A stretch of 64,000 bases of DNA, taken from NCBI GenBank assembly GCA_001643675.2, contig LSRY02000034.1, positions 930,001 through 994,000 of the forward strand, given 5' to 3'. Positions 22,831-31,384 of this stretch are shown piece after piece. Below the pieces are notes generated by a model. It did not search any database. It was given only the letters and a program-made list of their open reading frames with translations, and was not told the DNA's origin. The position numbers and the translations under genes are program-made. The DNA comes from Monocercomonoides exilis (lineage: Eukaryota; Preaxostyla; Oxymonadida; Polymastigidae). How positions within the stretch are numbered: the first letter of the stretch is position 1; each line of letters begins with the position of its first letter.

Positions 22831-23600
22831 ACACCAAAAATTATTCAACATCGAAAAAGTTTAATTCAAGATCGAAAAAGTTTAAAACAACATCGAAAAT
22901 CTTTAATTCAACATGGAAAACTTTAATTCGAAATCGAAAAAGTTTAATTCGAAATCGAAAATATTTAATTCAACATCGAAAATTCTTAATTAGCAAAAAT
23001 TTTGAAAAAAATTTAAAAATTCATGCTCATGTCAGTTTCTTTTATTTCGAAGCAAGATCTGAAAATTTGTCAATTTCAATTTGAAAAATATTTTTTGATG
23101 TTTTTTTTGGTGTTTGATTGTGTGAAATAGTGGAAATAGGATAAAACTGAATTATGATTAAACTCTTCACATGTATTCAGGAGATAATGAGAAATTTTTG
23201 TGAAATATAAAAGTGATAGGATAGTTCATGATCTTATTTGGTGCGCAAAAAGACAGAATTATATCTCATTTATCGAATACGAAATGTTTTGAATTTCATT
23301 TATTGCATTGGAAGCTGATAAAATATAACATTTTCAATATTCAAAATGAGAAAAGAATAGATTGATATCAGTCTTCATCATGGAAAACAGGAGTAAAAAA
23401 CGAAAGAAAAACATTTCCAATTATTTAACATTTGCAATTATCAACATTTGTGTCAATGAAATTTGCTTGGTTTTGACTTGAATTGAAATTCTGAACAAAT
23501 TTTCTTTTTTTCGATTTTGAATTAAACATTTTCGATGTTGAATTAAATATTTTCGATTTTGAATTAAAGTTTTTCGATGTTGAATAATTTTTGGTGTGTA
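22831..23600. mobile_element. Foldback element with arrays of a short subterminal motif
   Basis: The left end ACACCAAAAATTATTCAACA (from 22831) is inverted at the right end (about 23575-23600, TTGAATAATTTTTGGTGT). Inside the left end a 19-21-bp motif (TTTAATTCAACATCGAAAA and variants) repeats about seven times in direct orientation (22840-22990); the right end carries the same motif inverted about four times (23513-23590). No coding sequence. Related sequence occurs at 31139-31376. Confidence 0.7.
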
Positions 23601-24028
23601 GATAGAAATTTAAATAATAAAAATTAATTGATATGTATTTATTCTTTATGAAATATAACAAATGCGGTGAATATATATATATTTTTATTTTTTTAATGTT
23701 CATTTTCAATTTTCAAATGAACAATGGGTTGTGCCGTGATCATTTTTTTATGGTATAAATTCCACGGCATTCACGTCACTGCCTGTCACTGACTTAATTC
23801 AATTCAATAAGTCATTTTTGAAAATGTTTATGTTTTTTTCAGGTTGAAACTATTCTTTTATAAAATTTTTAACTTTTTGAAGTCAGACAATTATTGTAAG
23901 AAAATAATTTTTTATTTTTTTCTGAATTTTTCTTTTATTTTTTTTTATTCATTCAAATTATAAGAGCTTGTTTTTCACAAACAGCTGTAACAAACTAATG
24001 AGATGCTTCTCAAAACATAAACAGTTGT
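23601..24028. other. AT-rich intergenic region
   Basis: No coding signal and no repeat recognised beyond T/A runs. Confidence 0.4.
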
Positions 24029-24960
24029 TTGAGTTTGGACCCTGAGTTTCAGGAGCGAATGGCTGTTCGGTGGAAGGTGGTGTTTTCATCTTCTATGGCG
24101 GGGATCAGGACAGAGCGGTTAGCTTACAAAGCGCTGGCATTTGCGGAGGAGCATCTGGACAACGAGGCGAAGAAGAAGTATCATGCGGTGGTGTGCCCTC
24201 TGATATTCACGAGTGGGAGCTGGATGCAGGGAAAGCAAAAGAAGCTGTTGTTGGTGGCTGAGGAGTGCGTTATGATGGGGACAGAGCAAAGCAAGAGTTA
24301 GTCGGATGCGATTAGGGGGTGAGAGGGAGTGTGGAGAGGAAGAGCGTGGGGGCAACAAGTTAGTCCTTTCTTCCGGCGCAGAGCTGTGAGATTGATCATC
24401 AATGGGAATATACAGCTAGAGTTCGAATGGAAGGAGCTGCGATTAGCTGTTTTCACTTCCTAAAACCTGTGTGTGGAGAAAATTGAGGAGAGCGGATTGT
24501 GACACACCGTTTTGATCATGCAAGGAAGATCACCGAAAGTCAGGGAAACAGGAGGATCGGACAGGAGGTGTTTGAAAAGAGCGAAGCAGAAGAGGAGGTG
24601 ATGGAGCGGGTTGGAGGAAAAGGTGAAAAAGGGAAGGAATGGGAGGAGAAAGAGGAAGGATGAAAGTATTATGAGACATCAGCGATTGTGCCGAAGGGAA
24701 AAGGGGAAGGGGCAGGCAGGAGGCAGAGTCTGCATGAAAGGTGTTGGTGGCCGAACATCCTGTTTATTGGGATGAGAGCGGTGGAGAAGGTGGTGCTGTT
24801 AGTGACTGTGGAGTGCTGTGTGTGGCAGCAGTGACAGAGTGGAAGATCAAAGCGGAGGAAGTGGAAATGGAAGTGGAAGATGAAGAGGAATGAGAGGACG
24901 AAGCAGAGTGAGGGCTGTGGAGAAATCTGCTGCTGCAGTGATTTTTTTTCAAACAAATTC
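24029..24960 (+). pseudogene. Decayed G+C-rich gene fragment, unrecognised
   Basis: A 90-codon frame (LDPEFQERMAVRWKVVFSSS ... KALAFAEEHLDNEAKKKY) is followed in the same frame by stops and more coding-like sequence (IINGNIQLEFEWKELRLAVF). The base composition is close to that of the TmcB-like gene and unlike the surrounding AT-rich DNA, which marks it as a gene remnant. I do not recognise the family. Confidence 0.45.
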
Positions 24961-24962
24961 AT

Positions 24963-25660
24963 AATAAAGTGTTTTTAATTTATATTCATTGATAAGAATT
25001 CTCTCATGTCAATAACACACAGAATAACATATCAAATGTTTTTTTTTGTTTTAATAAACAATTGTTAAATTAAAATGTTAAATCGTCTTAAGAGAATTGC
25101 AAAAAAACAATATGAAAAATATGATAATTATGTCGATTTTTGTAAAAAAAAAACTTTTTTAACATGAATAATCACTCAGATTTAAAGATTAAAAAAAATG
25201 AATAAAAATAAAAACGAGACACTGAAAATAAAGCTTCTAGAACATTTTAAAATGAATAGGTAAATCTTGATGGAAATTTCCATAGAATGATATGACTTCT
25301 GTCGAAGTGAATAATAGTACTTAAATATAACAAGATTTTTTAAAGGTTTGTTGTGGAAAAGCTATTTTTTCTTAACAATAAGAAATGTTCAAAATTGATT
25401 TATGTTATTGATTATAATCAATTATTTATTAATATAAATAAGTTTGCTTTTATCAAAAAAAAAAGTGCCGGGCACTGACTGACGGGAGCCCGACTTTTTG
25501 AAGGTGATGCAGATGTTCACTTTGTTCTTTTGTTTTTGTGATTATTATGAGCAATGTTTGTGTTGTTGTTTTCTACAAATTATGAAGATTTCGAAACAAA
25601 ATTAACACAAAAAATAAAATCTAGACGAAACATTAAACACTTGTTTCCTTTCATAAAAAA
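24963..25660. other. AT-rich region left of the primase-helicase element
   Basis: No coding signal. Ends in an A run (about 25654-25660) directly at the element border. The right border is followed by AAGAAA; a short A-rich target duplication is possible but not clear. Confidence 0.45.
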
Positions 25661-25914
25661 AGAGATATGGTATATCAGCTATGGATCCATCTCGATGAGG
25701 TCTATCAGTATTATCGATTTATGAATATCTTGTGGTTGTTATCATCTTGTATAATAAGTTGAATAGGCAATGATAATAAGATAGAGATCGATAATTATTG
25801 CTGATACTCTTAGGGGTTTCTCATGATTAGATATTCAGTGATGTTCTATATAGATGGAGTTATTGATAAGTGTAATCGAGATATATCCATAGCTGATATA
25901 CCATATCTCCTAGG
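25661..25914. repeat. Terminal sub-palindrome inside the TIR
   Basis: The outermost sequence GAGATATGGTATATCAGCTA (25662 on) occurs inverted at about 25878-25913 (TAGCTGATATACCATATCTC), flanking a 185-bp spacer. Both are followed inward by ATCTCGA-like bases. The mirror copy is at about 30556-30809. Each element end can therefore fold into its own hairpin. Confidence 0.75.
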
Positions 25915-26158
25915 AGGAGAATTAGCTAAAAGATTAACCAAAGTGTCGAACGGAGACGTAAGTCTCCTGAGGAACGTTGTTCCGAAATTGGTAAATTAAT
26001 GGTGAATTTGTGTGAAAATTGATGTTTTCGTTGATGAAATACATGATTTGAACACGTTTGTTTGTAATAACAGGTGTGTGTGTGTTAAATCTGTTGGTGT
26101 GATCGTTGGTGTGATCGTAAATAAAAATAATTGATTTTGTTTTTTTGTTTTATCGTAA

Positions 26159-26410
26159 ATGGGTCGGAAGAAGATATACGCAACTGTGGAAGAAGCGAAA
26201 AAGGCTCAACAGAAACAAATTAAACAGTTTCAGGAAAAACGTAAAGAAGAAACTAAAGATTACAACGAACATGTAACTGAGAAACAGAAGAAGTTGATTA
26301 AGATATTGAGGAGAAAGGTTATCGAAAGTGATGAGCTGTTAGATGAGTTGATGGAAAAAGTTAGTGGTTATTGTTTGAACAAGCTTGATTGTGATAAATG
26401 TGTTAATTAA
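26159..26410 (+). CDS. Small basic coiled-coil protein, TIR-encoded copy 1 (83 aa)
   Basis: Starts MGRKKIYATVEEAKKAQQKQ and continues as a Lys/Glu-rich helix ending in a Cys-containing tail (YCLNKLDCDKC). The opening GRKKxY.T.EEAK pattern is a basic N-terminus seen in many small proteins of protist transposons and polinton-like viruses and may bind nucleic acid. It lies wholly in the repeat, so the element has two copies, both pointing inward. The frame is the same length in both arms. Function is not established; a role in DNA binding or regulation at the element ends is inference. Confidence 0.65.
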   Translation: MGRKKIYATVEEAKKAQQKQIKQFQEKRKEETKDYNEHVTEKQKKLIKILRRKVIESDELLDELMEKVSGYCLNKLDCDKCVN

Positions 26411-26527
26411 TGAAATATAACTGACTACACACGTTTGTTGTATGGTTTGTTGAATCAAACAGTGGTCACGATGACGTTATAGTTGATTGCCAACATCAAT
26501 ATTTTTACTTGAAAAAGTGGTAAAACG

Positions 26528-26964
26528 GTAGTCAGGATACCGAATTGTGGCAATATCGAGATGCTTGGGGAAGGGAAATATTGAGTTAAATCTCCGTGCT
26601 GGAAGCGTAGTCAGGTAGTCAGGTAGTCAGGATCTTTTAAGTTCATCTGAAAAGAGCTGCCAACATGCCATTTCTGCCAACATGAGCAATTTACCCCTAA
26701 TTTACCATGATTTTGAGGTGTTTTATTTATTTTCGACTGTGTTGTCATTTTGCCACATTGCCACATGGAATCATTGATGGTATATAACAAGTGGCATACA
26801 CTTTTTGTAACGTTAGTTGTTCCAAACAGAGGTTTTGCCTGGACAGGATAAGCTGGTCAGGTAATGTGGGTGATGCTGTGGCTGGGAAATATTGAGTTAA
26901 ATCTCCGAGCTTTTCACCTGCACAGGGTGCACAGGGTGCACAGGATGCACAGGATAAATTAAAT
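26528..26964 (+). repeat. Iteron-like direct repeats at the inner end of the left TIR
   Basis: GTAGTCAGG occurs at about 26528 and three times in tandem at about 26608-26633. GGAAATATTGAGTTAAATCT occurs at about 26576 and 26884. GTGCACAGG-type units (GCACAGGGT, GCACAGGAT) repeat four times at 26930-26964. The same arrays lie mirrored at about 29506-29942. Clustered direct repeats beside a replication gene resemble initiator-binding iterons; that role is inferred. Confidence 0.55.
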
Positions 26965-27151
26965 TCTCTAAAATATGTGGGCAAACGGGCAAACTGAGCA
27001 AAGTGGGCTAAATAAATTTAATGTGAAAATTAACTGTTTCCGTTCTTTTTCGACATTAACTTCAACATCATCTTCCCCGTAAATTTCGTTTCAAAAATAA
27101 ATCTGTTTAAATAAAAATTTGTTTTTTTCATTTGTATTAAAATTGGCAACC

Positions 27152-29413
27152 ATGAGCAAAAGCATAATCGAATTAATCGGTGAAAACAGTCAAACGGTTC
27201 AACTCCTTATTAGCATGGAAGAAAAAACATTGAATGAAAGAATTGATTCAAACGTTGTTGATTTATTCAATTATCAAAAGCATGATGGAGGCAGTGGCTC
27301 TGTTGTTACTGGAAGAGCAGTGTTGGTGAACGAAGTGTCAAATTCAACTGTTATCGACATTGATATTAACAAATCGTTTGACGATGAGTCCAAACAATCT
27401 GTTAGATCAAAGATATTAAACAAACTTGACGAAGACGATATCGTTGTTCAAACAGCTTCTGGGGGATTACACATTTATGCAAATACCGATGACTTTTACG
27501 CCAACTCCAACAGAATGATTAAATGTTACACTTGCGATGAATTTGATGTAGATATCATGACATCGTTGGACGAAAGCAAACGATCATTAATTGTATTACC
27601 AAACAGCAAAGTGCGTAAGGATCATCGATCAAAGACAAATGTTTATCAGCTTGTTAGAGGTTCGTTTGACTCAGCAATTACACGAAATGTTAATGAAATA
27701 TTGAATGATCTCTCATTGAAACTGTTCATAAAAACATCTGACGAAATAGAGTATATCGTTAAATTAGATGACGACAATGACAATATCAGTGACGAATTAG
27801 CTAATGTTTTAGTCAACGGGTTGGAGTGTTCTGTCATACATAACGATGGGGGTAATATGCCAATCAACAGAGAAGTCACGTTTTTCACACTGTTTCAAGC
27901 AATTAATTCATTACCGAACGAGTATGTCGAATTAGCTTACGACAGAGTACTAAACAGTGACAATTTGACAGCGAACGCTCGTGATAACTATTTCATTGCA
28001 AAACAACGATACAGATGTTTGAGATCATCGCCATTTGTGTTAGTTAAGATGTACAAAATATGGAATAATGACTATTACACAAACGAGATATTACCGTTAC
28101 TGAGAAACGACACAAATATTGTTAAACCATTAGATATGTCTGAATCGTTTTCCATGACAGACATTCGACGAAAAGCTGAGACAAAACAATATAAAAACGC
28201 TGATGATGTTATTAGTGATTTGTCGAGAGTTATTCGATTTATAGAAACAGGAGCGATGTATATACAAAAAGATTTCAATATATTCGATAAACGTTGGGGG
28301 ATAACATTTATAACAGACACTAATATGACACGTAACTTAAAGATGATTAAACTGTGGAAAACTGAACATCAAACAACAACAGCATATGACATTCTACTGT
28401 CTTGTTTGTCGAAACTAACATTGCAAGGTGTTATGTTTAACGCAAAAGATACAGCTAATGCATTCTCGATATTTCAAGGTTTCAAGTACAATTTACGTGA
28501 AAGTTTCGATATGGAAACAATCTCAATGTTTCTGGACTTTGTTCGTGAGGTAATTGCTGATTCCAACAACGATGTATATGAATATGTTATTAACTGGATT
28601 GCCAACATTGTTCAACATCCTGGAATAAAAAATGAAACAGCATTGATATTGAAAGGTATTCAAGGTATTGGGAAAAACAGATTCACAGATGTTATATCTG
28701 AACTATTCGCTGGTTATTCCAGTCGAAATGTTACAGAAATTGGAGAATTGACTGGAAACTTCAACTCTGTTGTTGAAAGCAAAATGTTGATTGTTTTGAA
28801 TGAACTGAAAAATTGTGGAGACGATAGACTTGCAAATTTCAATGCGTTGAAGTCGGTAATAACAGAAAACATTATTAGAATGAACGAGAAGAATCAACCT
28901 CGTAGAACCGCTGAGAATGTAGTTAATTTTATATTTGTGACAAACCACGCATTTCCAGTCAAGATTGAAACAGGTGATAGGAGATATGTTGTTCTTGCAT
29001 GTAATGGTAAATACAAGAACAATTTCGATTATTTCAAACAATTATGTTCTTCATTTACGACAGAGTTTTATGACAATTTGCTCACATATTTGATGAACAA
29101 AGACCTTTCATCATTTAAAGTTAGATCAATACCAATGACAGAGGCTAAAATGGATATTATAGAAGCGAGCAAAAGTCCGTTGGAAATGTGGATATGCAAT
29201 CATTACGACGAGCTATGTGTTGGAATGAATTGTACAGATGCTCTCCTCTGTAAGCCTGTTGAAATCAAAGATAGAAACTTCCAACTGCAACTGATAGATA
29301 AATGTGAGCATAAACAGAAATCTATAAATGGAAAACGTTCATGGCATTATATATTGAAAGATGAATGCAAACTGTTGTACAAACAAACTGTATCTGACGA
29401 TGAGGATAATTAA
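27152..29413 (+). CDS. Primase (AEP)-SF3 helicase fusion, polinton-like virus/virophage type (753 aa)
   Basis: Start ATG at 27152 (MSKSIIELIGENSQ); an upstream in-frame TTG at 27119 is less likely. The N-terminal third resembles an archaeo-eukaryotic primase/polymerase: STVIDIDINKS (metal-binding DxD), TASGGLHIYAN (SGGxH-type motif) and FDVDIMTS (third acid). The C-terminal half is an SF3/D5-like helicase: Walker A LKGIQGIGKN, Walker B MLIVLNELKN, arginine-containing segment NEKNQPRRTAENVV, sensor FIFVTNHAFPVKI and GDRRYVVLA, as in DUF5906-type proteins. It should prime and unwind element DNA. It ends in two adjacent TAA codons. The frame is intact and AT-rich. No capsid genes are present in the element. 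I am sure of the helicase, fairly sure of the primase. Confidence 0.88.
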   Translation: MSKSIIELIGENSQTVQLLISMEEKTLNERIDSNVVDLFNYQKHDGGSGSVVTGRAVLVNEVSNSTVIDIDINKSFDDESKQSVRSKILNKLDEDDIVVQTASGGLHIYANTDDFYANSNRMIKCYTCDEFDVDIMTSLDESKRSLIVLPNSKVRKDHRSKTNVYQLVRGSFDSAITRNVNEILNDLSLKLFIKTSDEIEYIVKLDDDNDNISDELANVLVNGLECSVIHNDGGNMPINREVTFFTLFQAINSLPNEYVELAYDRVLNSDNLTANARDNYFIAKQRYRCLRSSPFVLVKMYKIWNNDYYTNEILPLLRNDTNIVKPLDMSESFSMTDIRRKAETKQYKNADDVISDLSRVIRFIETGAMYIQKDFNIFDKRWGITFITDTNMTRNLKMIKLWKTEHQTTTAYDILLSCLSKLTLQGVMFNAKDTANAFSIFQGFKYNLRESFDMETISMFLDFVREVIADSNNDVYEYVINWIANIVQHPGIKNETALILKGIQGIGKNRFTDVISELFAGYSSRNVTEIGELTGNFNSVVESKMLIVLNELKNCGDDRLANFNALKSVITENIIRMNEKNQPRRTAENVVNFIFVTNHAFPVKIETGDRRYVVLACNGKYKNNFDYFKQLCSSFTTEFYDNLLTYLMNKDLSSFKVRSIPMTEAKMDIIEASKSPLEMWICNHYDELCVGMNCTDALLCKPVEIKDRNFQLQLIDKCEHKQKSINGKRSWHYILKDECKLLYKQTVSDDEDN

Positions 29414-29464
29414 TAATAACAGAAATGTCACCGTTATATTTTATCACATTAAATGTATTTTGCT

Positions 29465-30809
29465 CACTTTGCTCAGTTTGCCCGTTTGCCCACATATTTT
29501 AGAGAATTTAATTTATCCTGTGCATCCTGTGCACCCTGTGCACCCTGTGCAGGTGAAAAGCTCGGAGATTTAACTCAATATTTCCCAGCCACAGCATCAC
29601 CCACATTACCTGACCAGCTTATCCTGTCCAGGCAAAACCTCTGTTTGGAACAACTAACGTTACAAAAAGTGTATGCCACTTGTTATATACCATCAATGAT
29701 TCCATGTGGCAATGTGGCAAAATGACAACACAGTCGAAAATAAATAAAACACCTCAAAATCATGGTAAATTAGGGGTAAATTGCTCATGTTGGCAGAAAT
29801 GGCATGTTGGCAGCTCTTTTCAGATGAACTTAAAAGATCCTGACTACCTGACTACCTGACTACGCTTCCAGCACGGAGATTTAACTCAATATTTCCCTTC
29901 CCCAAGCATCTCGATATTGCCACAATTCGGTATCCTGACTACCGTTTTACCACTTTTTCAAGTAAAAATATTGATGTTGGCAATCAACTATAACGTCATC
30001 GTGACCACTGTTTGATTCAACAAACCATACAACAAACGTGTGTAGTCAGTTATATTTCATTAATTAACACATTTATCACAATCAAGCTTGTTCAAACAAT
30101 AACCACTAACTTTTTCCATCAACTCATCTAACAGCTCATCACTTTCGATAACCTTTCTCCTCAATATCTTAATCAACTTCTTCTGTTTCTCAGTTACATG
30201 TTCGTTGTAATCTTTAGTTTCTTCTTTACGTTTTTCCTGAAACTGTTTAATTTGTTTCTGTTGAGCCTTTTTCGCTTCTTCCACAGTTGCGTATATCTTC
30301 TTCCGACCCATTTACGATAAAACAAAAAAACAAAATCAATTATTTTTATTTACGATCACACCAACGATCACACCAACAGATTTAACACACACACACCTGT
30401 TATTACAAACAAACGTGTTCAAATCATGTATTTCATCAACGAAAACATCAATTTTCACACAAATTCACCATTAATTTACCAATTTCGGAACAACGTTCCT
30501 CAGGAGACTTACGTCTCCGTTCGACACTTTGGTTAATCTTTTAGCTAATTCTCCTCCTAGGAGATATGGTATATCAGCTATGGATATATCTCGATTACAC
30601 TTATCAATAACTCCATCTATATAGAACATCACTGAATATCTAATCATGAGAAACCCCTAAGAGTATCAGCAATAATTATCGATCTCTATCTTATTATCAT
30701 TGCCTATTCAACTTATTATACAAGATGATAACAACCACAAGATATTCATAAATCGATAATACTGATAGACCTCATCGAGATGGATCCATAGCTGATATAC
30801 CATATCTCT
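29465..30809 (-). repeat. Right 1345-bp terminal inverted repeat
   Basis: Inverted copy of 25661-27005 with the same length and the same internal features in mirrored order. Confidence 0.9.
30060..30311 (-). CDS. Small basic coiled-coil protein, TIR-encoded copy 2 (83 aa)
   Basis: Mirror copy of the gene at 26159-26410, identical in translation, in the right terminal repeat and pointing towards the helicase gene. The two copies give the element a double dose of this protein; their identity is explained by the repeat being homogenised. Confidence 0.65.
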   Translation of the reverse strand: MGRKKIYATVEEAKKAQQKQIKQFQEKRKEETKDYNEHVTEKQKKLIKILRRKVIESDELLDELMEKVSGYCLNKLDCDKCVN

Positions 30810-31138
30810 AAGAAATGAGTTTGTTGACATGAAAAACGAGAAATAAAAGAGCCAATATTGCATATAACATTCTTCATTAATTGTGAAAAAATATAAATGA
30901 AAAGTTTTAGCAAATCTTTTGAAAAGCAGTATTCTTTCAATTGGAATAAGAAAAAAATATGTTAGAATTTTTCTCACATTTTTTATTTTTATTATTGGAC
31001 AAAAGAAGGCAAAGAAAAACATCGGAAACAAGATGAAAAATCATTTAAATAACAAATATTATTGATATATACACAATAAGATTGTTTATTGACTTTTATT
31101 GAATTTTGTCAACTCTTTGAAATTTTGAAAAATACCAA

Positions 31139-31376
31139 ACTTTCGACTTTGTTTGAAAGTTTTTCGATATTGAAAAATTTTTGGTGTAGTAAAAAACGAA
31201 AGAAAAACATTTCCGATAAATAAACATTTGTTACTATTAACATTTGTTTCAATAAAACTTTTTTGGTTTTGACTTTAATTGAAATTCTGAACTAATTAAC
31301 TTCTTTTTCGATTTTGAATTAAAGTTTTTCGATCTTGAATTAAATTTTTTATATGTTGAATAATTTTTGGTGTTAC
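31139..31376. repeat. Second, partial copy of the 22.8-kb foldback element
   Basis: Contains AATTTTTGGTGT ends twice (about 31168-31182 and 31358-31374), the internal segment GTAAAAAACGAAAGAAAAAC shared with 23393 onward, and the TTTTCGATTTTGAATTAAAG motif array. It is shorter and more diverged than the copy at 22831-23600. Confidence 0.6.
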
Positions 31377-31384
31377 TGATATCG

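Larger units (their letters stand above)
25661..27005 (+). repeat. Left 1345-bp terminal inverted repeat
   Basis: Matches 29465-30809 inverted; identity ends sharply at the G of AAGTG (27005). Holds an internal end-palindrome (25661-25914), the 83-codon gene, and three kinds of short direct repeats near its inner end. Confidence 0.9.
25661..30809. mobile_element. 5149-bp polinton-like-virus-derived replicon with 1345-bp TIRs
   Basis: Terminal inverted repeats 25661-27005 and 29465-30809 have exactly equal length (1345 bp each) and I found no mismatch in the stretches compared. The outer ends begin AGAGATATGGTATATCAGC. Between them lies a primase-SF3 helicase gene; each repeat carries the same 83-codon gene pointing inward. 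No integrase, transposase, DNA polymerase B, capsid or packaging ATPase gene fits in the remaining space. The replication gene is of the kind found in polinton-like viruses and virophages of protists. The layout suggests a minimal self-replicating or satellite element that depends on others for insertion and perhaps packaging. The identical arms imply recent insertion or ongoing homogenisation. Confidence 0.85.

Noticed and set aside
22840-22990. Spaced 20-bp repeats resembling a CRISPR array
   Set aside because: There are no unique spacers of constant length, the motif is inverted at the other end of the element, and the genome is eukaryotic.
26745-26984. Cys/Pro-rich frame in the left TIR and its longer mirror at 29453-29725
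   Set aside because: Its CASCAPCAPCA segment is just the GTGCACAGG repeats read through, and the start differs between the two arms, so it is probably non-coding.
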